Source of the DNA: Asparagopsis taxiformis
Lineage: Eukaryota; Rhodophyta; Florideophyceae; Bonnemaisoniales; Bonnemaisoniaceae
NCBI GenBank assembly: GCA_030407315.1
Contig: JALQPE010000083.1
Location: 248,001 to 312,000 of the forward strand
DNA length: 64,000 bases
Reading direction: 5' to 3'
Below the pieces are notes generated by a model. It saw only the letters and a program-made list of their open reading frames with translations. It was not told the DNA's origin and ran no database searches. Made by a program: the position numbers and the translations under genes. Numbering within the stretch: the first letter of the stretch is position 1; the number at the start of each line of letters is the position of its first letter. Positions 10,275-19,600 of this stretch are shown here, in pieces.

Positions 10275-11066
10275 TCACAAAGCTCCCTGCAAGCCTCGGC
10301 CATATACCCCCTGGCGCGAAGCGTAAATAGTTCCAACGGCGGTAGCAGCACCGGCTGCTGCCCAAATGGCGGCGACTCTTGGACCACGAGTACTCTTAAA
10401 AATAGCGCCAGCAGCTGCACCAGCGGCAGCATAATTGCCTATGGTATCATCGCTGGTATAATTATAAATCATCGATTCGGATAGAGAAAAAGCCAGCGCA
10501 AGAACTCCCATTGAATTAGCCAACAGGGCGCCGCGTTTACCCGTCGCATTCAATATGGCATTGATTCTCAATTTTGACGCCTTGCCAGCAGATGACCTGA
10601 CACCTTCCACGAAACCAGCAGTGCCACCAATCGCAGCACCGGTGAGGTAGGCCATACCGCCAAGATAGGTCAATTGTTCTGTAGCACATTTCTTGCGAAC
10701 ATCTACATAATCCTCTGAGAAAACGTAATCGACGCCAGAGGCGCCCCTCTTGCGCCAGGCAGCCTGCGGACTGACGGTTGCGGGATTGATACGACCCATT
10801 GAATTGAAGTCTATCTGCGGAGTCGAAGGGAGTGTCGGGGCGTCAAAGGCCGGTGTTGGGGGTGATGCAAAGGTGTCAAAGGATTGGTTGGACGGAGCGG
10901 AGAAGTCGAGATCATCGCTGAAGGCGGAGCCGAATTCGGACGTCGACTGAGGCTGCTGCGCGTGCAGGGAGTCGGCATAGGGATCTATGGAGATTTCATC
11001 TCTGGGAATTGAGGCTGGTTCCAGTGGCTCGTCGGATGGCGGCGTTGAATTCCATATCCAGGACAT
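10275..11066 (-). CDS. TIM23: Mitochondrial inner-membrane translocase TIM23
   Basis: 263 aa. The N-terminal ~95 residues are hydrophilic, rich in Ser, Pro, Asp and Phe, as in the intermembrane-space receptor part of Tim23. The C-terminal half carries four hydrophobic segments of the Tim17/22/23 family with Gly-rich packing motifs: LTYLGGMAYLTGAAIGG, the KLRINAILNATGKRG loop, NSMGVLALAFSLSES, and the last two segments with AAAGAAAGAIFKSTRGPR. The KxRxN and G-x-x-x-G patterns are typical. It forms the presequence import channel core with Tim17 and Tim50. The gene is divergent from GOT1. Confidence 0.92.
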   Translation of the reverse strand: MSWIWNSTPPSDEPLEPASIPRDEISIDPYADSLHAQQPQSTSEFGSAFSDDLDFSAPSNQSFDTFASPPTPAFDAPTLPSTPQIDFNSMGRINPATVSPQAAWRKRGASGVDYVFSEDYVDVRKKCATEQLTYLGGMAYLTGAAIGGTAGFVEGVRSSAGKASKLRINAILNATGKRGALLANSMGVLALAFSLSESMIYNYTSDDTIGNYAAAGAAAGAIFKSTRGPRVAAIWAAAGAATAVGTIYASRQGVYGRGLQGAL

Positions 11067-11534
11067 GTTGACGCTTGTTGGCGGGGAATGGTTTGCAGGA
11101 TTGGCGGCGGAGAAGAGGGCATGTTTTGAGCGGCGACGTGGGAAACTGGATGTGAAACGTGTGCGGGTGTGATGAAATCATAACTTGATTGAACGGCTGT
11201 CCAGCAGTGTACAGTTGCGAACTGACAGCTGAGCAAATCATGTTTGAAATTAAATTTCATTCGTTGTGGCGCGCGTGTGAAAACAGTTAATTGTGAATTT
11301 CGGTGGTACGACACATTTTAATTCCCAGTGCACTCAACATGCCCAACTTGTCCGTCTCGGTTGACTGCCCATCACTTTCTCTTTCACTCAACTGCTTACC
11401 TCCTTCATGTTTCGCCGTCAACACGAGGATCCTGATTTGAAAAAAGCGCGTTATTCTATCACTCGTTTCACGCAAAACGGTGTGCGGTCGTAGCTACCAT
11501 CTGATCGCTACGCAACTTTATATATTTTGTCAAG
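11067..11534. promoter_or_regulatory. Shared divergent promoter region, TIM23 / GOT1
   Basis: 468 bp between two starts on opposite strands. An A/T-rich TATATATT motif lies at about 11519-11526, but only some 10 bp before the GOT1 ATG, so it is probably too close to serve as that gene's TATA box. No other structure was found. Confidence 0.35.
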
Positions 11535-12042
11535 ATGTCAGGTCCATTCGGCTTGAGCGACTTGCGTAAAATCGGCATCGGGCTGACGGCATGCGGTCTG
11601 GTATTCACCATGTTTGGTATTGCGTTTCTTTTCGACAAGGGGTTGTTGGCGATGGGTAATGTTCTGTTTCTGGCGGGTGTGATGTTGATTATCGGGCCGC
11701 AGAGGGCGGTCCGTTTCTTTTTCCAGAAACGGAAAGCGAAGGGGTCGCTGTTCTTCTTCAGCGGCATGGCATTTGTTCTGATTGGGTGGCCAATAATTGG
11801 TATGGGGATAGAGCTGTTCGGTTTTGTGAATCTTTTCGGGGACTTTTTCCCAGTTGTTATCTCCTTCCTGAGACGCACGCCAGTGATCGGCAATTTGCTT
11901 AATCTGCCGTTTGTTCGAAAGGTACGTCAAGGATGCATACGCAGCTTGGAACGAATTTGCTTTTTCTAACCATTTAACGTGTTTTGCATGCGTATAGTTT
12001 GTCGATAAGATTGGCGGAGGCGAGCCCAAGCTACCAGTATAA
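11535..12042 (+). CDS. GOT1: GOT1-like Golgi vesicle transport protein (one intron)
   Basis: Two exons, 11535-11921 and 11998-12042, give 143 aa. The 76-nt intron starts GTACGT and ends ATAG, with a CTAAC branch site near 11965. Splicing replaces a read-through tail by FVDKIGGGEPKLPV, which continues the conserved FVRK end of the first exon. The protein has four hydrophobic segments and the GOT1/GOLT1 pattern: DLRKIGIGLTACG at the N-terminus, LLAMGN, and the loop FVNLFGDFFPV followed by the LRRTPVIG segment. Family members act in ER-Golgi transport. The length is that of the family (about 138-145 aa). Confidence 0.9.
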
Positions 12043-12298
12043 TATTGTGTGTGTAAAGCGACTGTTGTACAAATCAAGTAGAGAATAAAGTTGGGGAGGG
12101 CACACATTGATCTCAACTTTGAAAAATTTGTGAAAAATAATTTTGACAACGTGTGTAGAAACGCGATGTCTATAACACAGATGCACATTTGAAGTCCAAA
12201 AAACCCTACGTTCATCATTGCACCAGACGTTTGGCACGAGCTCCGACGTGGCGCACCGCACCACACCTGCCAGCCCGCTGTGTCGTGCACTCGCAACC

Positions 12299-12715
12299 AT
12301 GCAGACCAAAGTAAGCCTCATTTCCGATGCAGCGTTTGCACATCCATTTACGTCATTACCCTTGCTCGCGCCACGCCTGTGCTTCTTGACGCCGTGCTCC
12401 ATGGCCAAGCGCCCGCGTGTGCACGCTCCCTGCTCGTCTCCGCGCGCGCAAATGGGCTACGTGCCGGATGAAGACGACCTGCCCGAGTCCCCTCCTGTTC
12501 CCACAGAGCTCACCCTCGCCCAACAGCTGCTTCTCAAGCAGTACGAGGAGCAGGTGGAGCGCATGGACACGGAAGAATGTCGCAAGCTTTCCATTGAGAT
12601 TGCGCGCCAAATGATGGTTAAGGACAATATTCTGAGGAAGATGCTCAAAAAGGATGTCGACTTTGGTGTCGAACCGCCTGACCCAGACGATTCTAAAACT
12701 ACTAAAGACACTTAG
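12299..12715 (+). CDS. Nuclear NblA-like phycobilisome degradation protein, probably plastid-targeted
   Basis: 138 aa from the first ATG in the frame. The last ~65 residues match the NblA/Ycf18 family: ELTLAQQ, then the YEEQVERMD helix, then ARQMMVKDNILRKMLK, ending in an acidic Pro/Asp tail. NblA binds phycobiliproteins and delivers them to Clp protease during nutrient starvation. In red algae it is usually a plastid gene (ycf18, about 55-60 aa). Here it is preceded by ~70 residues rich in Ser, Ala, Pro and Arg with several Phe (AFAHPF), which looks like a plastid transit peptide. A GTAAGC at 12311 could be a donor site, giving an alternative 5' structure, but the open frame needs no intron. 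GC content and neighbours are ordinary nuclear. Confidence 0.72.
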   Translation: MQTKVSLISDAAFAHPFTSLPLLAPRLCFLTPCSMAKRPRVHAPCSSPRAQMGYVPDEDDLPESPPVPTELTLAQQLLLKQYEEQVERMDTEECRKLSIEIARQMMVKDNILRKMLKKDVDFGVEPPDPDDSKTTKDT

Positions 12716-13100
12716 TCAGCGCAACACTTGTCCCCAATTGGCTCTGTTGCCGCCTTGCCCGCTAGTCGATACGGTTTTAACAGATTAACAGTAAATTGCC
12801 GACCAAGACCTCCAGTCTTCGCAGCTCTACGCCTCAAAATTGATGGCGAGCATACCGAGTGTGAATGCAACGTCTAAGGCTGACCTCAATGACGACCACT
12901 AACAGTAGCTTGCATCATCCAAGTGATTGCGATGTGTAGTGCTGATATCACGCGTAAGATTGCAACTTTTGTATTTCTACAACCCTTGAAGAATTTCTCC
13001 CAAAATTTTCACATCATCATTTGTGAATCGGATTCGGAGATCTCGACAACCTCCAAACTGGTAGGCGACACCCGAGGCACCATATCCCTCAATTGCTAGC
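12716..13100. other. Intergenic region between NblA-like and FKBP genes
   Basis: 385 bp; 3' UTR of the NblA-like gene and 5' region of the FKBP gene. Nothing else is recognised. Confidence 0.35.
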
Positions 13101-13853
13101 ATGTTCCCACCGCGCAAAATATCCTCAGCTTTCTGTTCAACACCACTGCCATTTCAAGCTAAACGATACCAACACCCTTCCGCTGTTTCGTGCAAGTGTT
13201 CATCCCCCAGTCCGCAAAGCGAGCCCAAAAACTTTTCCAGACGTCAAATCTTGAAAGCCCTCGCCACGCTTGCAGCCTCATCCACGATTGCTGCTGCAAA
13301 ATCAGCACATGCCCAGACAAAACCACAGCAGGAAAACCCGAAATCCGAAGCACCTACGACGGGTTATCTTTCAAAATCTGGCTTGCGCTATTTCGACTTT
13401 GAACGGGGTGAAGGGCCTACACCCAAATGGGGTCAGTTTGTCAATATCCAATACGTATGCTATACGATTTCCCCTGATGGAGAATCCCTTATTAAACATG
13501 ATTCTTCTATGAACAGAGGTAAAGACGGCTACTTGATTCATCATGGTAATGGTGAACATATCTGGGGCATGGAAGAGGCTATTCATAGCATGCGTGTTGG
13601 CGGTCGAAGAAGAGCAATCGTCCCCTCTTCCATTGCCTACATTCTTACTGACTTGGGGCCTATTCCACCATCAGACCGTAAGCGACGCCAGTTCTCAAAG
13701 GCCCTGGAAAGCGGAGACGGAACTGTTGTTCTAGACATTGAACTACGCAGAATTTGGGATGACCCAGATGACAGGGGTTACTACAACGATCTCACACCGA
13801 CAAACGAAGAAATTCTCCAAATATTGCAACGCATGGATTCCAATTCAGGATAG
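13101..13853 (+). CDS. FKBP-type peptidyl-prolyl isomerase, thylakoid lumen
   Basis: 250 aa. Bipartite targeting is clear: a Ser/Pro/Arg-rich transit peptide (1-45), then a twin-arginine signal with SRRQILKALATLAASS and an SAHAQ cleavage site (about 46-72). This indicates Tat import into the thylakoid lumen. The FKBP domain (about 85-225) has the substrate-pocket region GEHIWGMEEAIHSMRVGGRRR with VP following, typical of plant lumenal FKBPs, and a terminal VVLDIELRRI strand. The catalytic pocket looks partly diverged (the usual FDSS is HDSSM), so isomerase activity is uncertain. Lumenal FKBPs assist assembly of photosynthetic complexes. It lies just after the NblA-like gene, so two photosynthesis-related genes are neighbours. 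Confidence 0.87.
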   Translation: MFPPRKISSAFCSTPLPFQAKRYQHPSAVSCKCSSPSPQSEPKNFSRRQILKALATLAASSTIAAAKSAHAQTKPQQENPKSEAPTTGYLSKSGLRYFDFERGEGPTPKWGQFVNIQYVCYTISPDGESLIKHDSSMNRGKDGYLIHHGNGEHIWGMEEAIHSMRVGGRRRAIVPSSIAYILTDLGPIPPSDRKRRQFSKALESGDGTVVLDIELRRIWDDPDDRGYYNDLTPTNEEILQILQRMDSNSG

Positions 13854-14113
13854 CATGGCACTTTCTGCAGAAAGACTTTATATCGTTTCCAACTGTTCAT
13901 ATATTTTCACTTTGTGATTCTAGACAAGACGGTTACTAAACTATGATCATTCACATGAGTGCACAAAGCCTTCTCCCAGTAAGAAAATATTTTTCTTCAC
14001 ATTGCCTTCAATCTAGAACACTCAAAATCATTGCAAGCGCTGCAAAAGTTTCCAACGCGCAAACTCCGCAAGAAAAAATCTTTTTGTTCCGCCACTATCC
14101 TTCACATATTCGC

Positions 14114-16225
14114 TTACGCTCCCGTCGAACCTGAAATCAAGCTCGGTACGTCTTCCGCCTTGATGTCACGGAATTCATATCCACCGTTTCCATCGAAAGC
14201 CAGCACTTTATCGTGAAAGCTCCATAGACTTGGGCGATGACTCACACTAATCAGTGTAGTGCCGCCATCTTTCACTGCTTGATAGAGCAGCTGTTCAATA
14301 TCAATTGATACAGCTGACGATGCTTCATCCAAGATTGCATAGTCCGGCTTGTGGAAAAGCAAACGACTGAATCCCAGCCTTTGCTTCTGACCACCACTCA
14401 ACACATCAGCCCAATCTTTCACTGCATCTAGTCCTCCTCTCCGCCGCGCAATGTCGCCTAGATGCACTGTCTCCAGCAAATCGCCAATTTTTTCATCAGT
14501 AGCCCCACGTTCTCTGACGGCCTCTTCCCAAGTCATCGGATAGGTAACATTTTCTCGCAGAGTTCCCAGAGCCAAATACGGCCTTTGTGGGACGTAAAAG
14601 ATGCGAGAGCGAGATGGTCTATACAGAGTTCCACCATACAAAGGCCACAAGCCAGCCAGCACTCTAAACAGTGAACTTTTGCCCGAGCCGTTTGGGCCGG
14701 TCGTCAAGACGTGGCAGCCTTTGGGAATTTCAACAGATAAATTTTCAACGAGTATTGTACAATCCGGTGAAAGCAGATTGACACTTTGGAACCGGACAAT
14801 TGTTGCATCGGACTCATCATGGTCCGAACCCACAACTAATTTGCCAGCAGCCATGAGCTCCGCAAGCTTCAAATCCCGCTCGAGGTCTGTTGATGATTCA
14901 AAACGCTTGCGTACCGCATGTTCATGAGAGAGGTCATCCAATACGTTTTCTAGATTTGTAACACGGTTACAATATCCTGTCAGCTTCGTGACCTCCTTTC
15001 CTGCAAGAACGAGACGGCCAATTGCCGAGGCAAGCTGAAGAAGGAGTCGAGAGTTCCTGGTATAAAGTCCAGCAATATTAGATGCTGAGCTTACCTCCGG
15101 ATCGGCTATTTTCTTACTCTGGGTACCTAGAATAGTGCGCCATCGGGAAATTGCCTGGAAGAACAAAGAATCTGAGAAGAAAACAGGTATTGATACGACA
15201 ATGTAGCCAACAATGGTTGCCAAATATTTGACGAGGATTGAGTCAATAAACCCATTTCGCCAACGGGCAGCGAATGACTTGCGAAGATGGGCAACCACGT
15301 TATCAAACGCCTTGTTAATGTACTGCTTTTCACGCAGACCACCGCCAAAAAACGCGATTTCCTCAGAATGTGTGATGAGTCTGGAATGGTGCAAACGATA
15401 TTCTCCTTCCAGCTTCTGTTCTTCAGCCGCCAGTTGTCCAAACGGTGGTTGTACGGCACGAAGGACAACTGAGCAGCACGCAAAGTACATAATCATAAGA
15501 AACGGGCCGGAAGGTCCAAGAGAGCGGGAAAGTCTTCGGGAGAACAGCAAGATGTCGAATGACGGCTTTGATATATTGGAATACAAGTCAGCAATCGAAG
15601 AACAGAAGCGTTCTATATCCACTGTGAGGAGCTGATCAACATTGCGAATGCGAGCGTCAAGGTTAGATACCTTGTAAAACGTGTTCTTCGAGAGGTATTT
15701 GTCATGAAAGTACAATGACAATCTTCGTCTCATGAGAATCTTGAGCTGCGAAATCATGTATTTGAGAGTGTTATTTACAAAGGCCATGGGAAACATCATG
15801 GTAGCAATATCCAAAAGTGCGCGTTGAATGAACATATCCTTGTCCTTTCCAACGATAGCCTTGACGACATGCCCGCCATTAGAGCTGGCCCAAAGGTCAA
15901 GCCAGGAGCGCGCCCCAAGCAGCGCAGCAACGACTCCAAGCGCACCGAATTCGGCAGTCCACACACCAGGGATGCAGATGCGTACGAAGGCCAGCAACTC
16001 TTTGACAAAACGGGCATCTACTTTGGCAGCTGGGAAGTTGTCTTCTTCTTCTCCTGGATTGGTGCAGACAATGGCTTTGTGTCGAACAAAGCCCTTTTCT
16101 ATGCGCGAGTTCTGTACGGCTGCGTTCCATTTATGGCCGAGTATGCCACCAGCTGCTGCAACTGCCGCACCAGCTGCAAGGGCTGCGCGTGGGCGGCAGG
16201 CTAGGATTGCAATTGCGTTGGTCAT
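14114..16225 (-). CDS. ABC half transporter, subfamily D (peroxisomal type)
   Basis: 703 aa; the true ATG is at 16225. The N-terminal half is a membrane domain with about six segments and the ABCD-specific loop HSEEIAFFGG (about 305). The C-terminal half is the nucleotide-binding domain: Walker A GPNGSGKSS (about 508), signature LSGGQKQR (about 607), Walker B YAILDEASS (about 628) and the H-loop at ISVSHR. ABCD half transporters (ALDP, PMP70, plant PXA1/CTS) dimerise and move acyl-CoAs or fatty acids into peroxisomes; one plant and cyanobacterial branch acts in plastids or bacteria. The N-terminus (MTNAIAILACRPRAALAAG) is Ala-rich. The location is inferred from the family, so peroxisomal is likely but not proven. 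Confidence 0.85.
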   Translation of the reverse strand: MTNAIAILACRPRAALAAGAAVAAAGGILGHKWNAAVQNSRIEKGFVRHKAIVCTNPGEEEDNFPAAKVDARFVKELLAFVRICIPGVWTAEFGALGVVAALLGARSWLDLWASSNGGHVVKAIVGKDKDMFIQRALLDIATMMFPMAFVNNTLKYMISQLKILMRRRLSLYFHDKYLSKNTFYKVSNLDARIRNVDQLLTVDIERFCSSIADLYSNISKPSFDILLFSRRLSRSLGPSGPFLMIMYFACCSVVLRAVQPPFGQLAAEEQKLEGEYRLHHSRLITHSEEIAFFGGGLREKQYINKAFDNVVAHLRKSFAARWRNGFIDSILVKYLATIVGYIVVSIPVFFSDSLFFQAISRWRTILGTQSKKIADPEVSSASNIAGLYTRNSRLLLQLASAIGRLVLAGKEVTKLTGYCNRVTNLENVLDDLSHEHAVRKRFESSTDLERDLKLAELMAAGKLVVGSDHDESDATIVRFQSVNLLSPDCTILVENLSVEIPKGCHVLTTGPNGSGKSSLFRVLAGLWPLYGGTLYRPSRSRIFYVPQRPYLALGTLRENVTYPMTWEEAVRERGATDEKIGDLLETVHLGDIARRRGGLDAVKDWADVLSGGQKQRLGFSRLLFHKPDYAILDEASSAVSIDIEQLLYQAVKDGGTTLISVSHRPSLWSFHDKVLAFDGNGGYEFRDIKAEDVPSLISGSTGA

Positions 16226-16610
16226 GTTCAAGGGGGTGAGGGCTGGGGAGGCTGTGCAGTGAGAATTTCAAACCAGAGCACAGGTCATGATATAAAAAGT
16301 GGGTTAGTTTACTTGTAACGCGCGCCGTGAGCAGTGGAAGACTTGAAACGAGAATTCGCGAGATACAGCAGATAGCGGCCCAATAGGCGTGACTGTTAGA
16401 AGAAAAGAGCGAATAAAAGCGCGGCAGGGAGGCGGTAATATTGACCAATAAAATTGCATGACGGTACATTCCACATTTTGGGTCGTCATCGTGGAAGATA
16501 CACGTGGATCGGACGAACAAATATCTCACCGTTTACGTACCATTTAGGAATCTGCTCCGCTGCGCATTTGCGCCATCGCATCACTCGAGCACTAGATTTC
16601 TGTTTGACCC
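16226..16610. other. Intergenic region upstream of ABCD gene
   Basis: 385 bp between the ABCD start and the stop of the CAD-like gene, both on the minus strand. It holds the ABCD promoter. A GATATAAAAAG motif near 16288 on the plus strand is AT-rich, but no TATA box is clear on the minus strand. Confidence 0.3.
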
Positions 16611-19600
16611 CTAATTCTTTCCAAGTACCATTGCAAGCAATGCCATTCTCACATACATGCCATGCTCCATTTGTCGGAAATATACTGCACGAGGATCCGA
16701 GTCCACGTCGGAAGAAATTTCACCAATCCTCGGTAACGGATGCATTACTATCATGTTTTCCTTGGCTCGCGTCAGCGTCTTGGGCGTGATGGTGTATACA
16801 TCCTTAACTCTCTCATACACCTCTTCCGACTCAAACCTTTCTTTCTGTACTCGCGTTACATACAACACATCCGTTTCACGTATGACTGCGTCTGAAAGTT
16901 GACTATGTTCAATTTGCTCCACCCCACGGCTTGCCAGCTCTTCTAGTAGCTCACTTGGCATTCTCAAAGAATCTGGTGACACATATCGCACACGAACAGC
17001 ATACAAGGAAAGCACTCTGGCTAGTGAATGAACAGTGCGCCCATTCTTCAAGTCTCCCACAAATGTAATTGTTATTCCATTCACGGTTCCTAATTCTTCC
17101 CGAATTGTGAACACGTCTAGGATTGCCTGTGTTGGATGTTCCCCAATTCCGTCTCCGGCGTTGATTAAAGGATGCCGCGAAAAGCTCGCCGCCTCCTCTG
17201 ACGCTCCCACATCAGGATGGCGCATCACGATCAGATCGGTGTAGCAAGTCAGCGTTCGAATTGTATCACCGAGCGATTCTCCTTTCGCGATGGAAGATGA
17301 CCCAACATCTTGAAGATTCAGAACAGACCCACCCAATCTCTGCATGGCAGCTTGGAATGAACAGCTTGTTCTCGTAGAAGGCTCATAGAAAAGACTCGCC
17401 AAAACCTTGCCTCGCAGCAAATCATAATGACCCACACGGGACACCATAGTTCGCATTTCTTGCGCAACCTCAAATAGTGCATGGAGGTCATTCCGCCCAA
17501 ACTGTGAGACTGACAAAATATGTCGTCCCGCCCACCAGCCACTTCCGTAGCCGGGTAATGGATCGTAAATACTAGCTACAGGCGTTCCACTGAGCAGGCG
17601 TGTTCCATTCAAAGTTTCCATCGCTCCGTTCATAACATTACCAGCACTCGCATTCTCAACTGGATGCGACAGTGGAACTTCTTCCAAGTCAGTGGCTACA
17701 GGAGATATGAGCGGACTGGTGGTTGAGAACCCATTCATGGCACCAAACCCTTTCCGTTCAGGGCGGACTGGCTGAGGTTGCACAAGCGCACTTGGGACCA
17801 CATCATCCTTTTCTTCCACTACTCCAGTGGCACTTGCATTTGGCACGCGCGGCTCAACTCCAGTATCGCTCTCCAGTGGGTTCGATGGCAGCATACTTGC
17901 TGAACGACGAAGAGGCGTCATTAGAGTAGATCCATCTGGAAGAACATTCTCTGCACCACCGGCAGTTGCCCATATTGTACCATCAAGGAAAGCAATGCGG
18001 TCATTACTGACAACGCGCCTCACACAGCCTCTGCATTGTACCCCTGCAATCTCTGATGCAGCAGCCCCTTCCCACTTCTCGTCGATGTCAATCTCAACAA
18101 CCGAAGACTCAACAAGAAGCGGCGACAATCCCAGAATTTCACTAGGGTTCTCACACAGCCGGGATCTCACCCAATCAAGGTCTATGCGACCGGAATGTAC
18201 AGAGGACAACAACAGTGGTAATATCATGCCTGGTGGACCTGTGACCACATCTATCGATTCAAGGTTCTCCCAGAGCGCCTCCTGGTCACTCTGCTTAATC
18301 CGGCCACTCATATCGGTGGCGAACAAATCCAACACGTTGACGTCACATGTGATCTCTAGTCCACGCTGCTTGCTCACATGTACCAGTTGAATATCTTCCC
18401 GTGTGCAAACCTGATTGACGTGTACTCCCCGTGAGCTCACAACTGATGCAAAAAGAAGTGCGGCAAGGGATGTTCCAGATGCTTGCACCACAATTGGACT
18501 TCCAGCGGGCCAAGTTTCAAAGTGGCGCATCCACTTGTCTACATTGGTGGTATGCTCAGTGTCTACCTCAGGAGTAATCCTGAGACCAGCTGCACGACCG
18601 GCTAGAGGTCGAACAATCGCAGCGTTTCCTTCTTTCCCAGAAGCAAATACAGTATAGTCACATAAAGCACCTTTCCGTGCGTTGAGAAGCTCATCATGGA
18701 AAAGATCGGGATTATGACATCCCTCCGGACCCACAGATACACAAACAATTGAAAATCCTCCTTTAAGGGCTTCTCCTGTTACCGAACTCCATGAGTCTTT
18801 TGTCACCGAACCAACATTCGATCCTCTTCTCTCTAGAGACGCATTCAACAGAATAAGCCCTGGTAATGTAACTACTCTGGCAGAGAATCTGGCATCATGA
18901 GCACCTAGAGGCATGACGTTTCCATACCTTTTGTTGATTTCCACCGCCTTAACGAAGAGCTTTGCACATTTGATGTTGGTAAGCAAAGGTACGTTAAAAT
19001 CAACTGCGGCTCGTCGACTTCTGTATCCAGGGGACTCAAATGAAGCAAGACGGCGGTATTTGTTGTTCGACGGAATGTTGATAAAGAATTGAATTCTTCC
19101 ATCTCGAAGCATTCGATCTACAGTGTTCTCAGCCTCAGACTCCGCGTACTCGTCCTTGCTTGACCACACTGCGACTTCTGTTGGAAGCCCATGCTCCTGG
19201 AAGAAATCAGCAGTCCCAGGTGTTGCGATCAGCTTAATACCGAGTTGCACTAAACGTTTGGCAGACGACAAAAACTCAAGCTTTTCCTTGTATGAACCAA
19301 TGGACACAGCGACTGACTTCGTTGGTGGAACCTTCGATGTTGCGATGAGACCTTTCATGTACGCTTCTTCACGTGTTGCCCCATAGCATGCAACTTCACC
19401 AGTAGATGCCATTTCAACACCGAGGATTGGATCTGCACCGAGCAGTCTTGTGAAGGAGAACAGGGCAACTTTGACACCAACAAATGGTATCTTTCCAATC
19501 TCGACAGGGTAACGCCTTACTGGCCGACCAAGCATGACCTTCATGGCTAGCTTTGCCAGATCAAGACCAATGGTCTTTGACACAAATGGGAATGTTCTTG

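Noticed and set aside
12218..12298. Upstream extension of the NblA-like frame
   Set aside because: It starts at TTG; the first ATG is at 12299 and already gives a full transit-like peptide.
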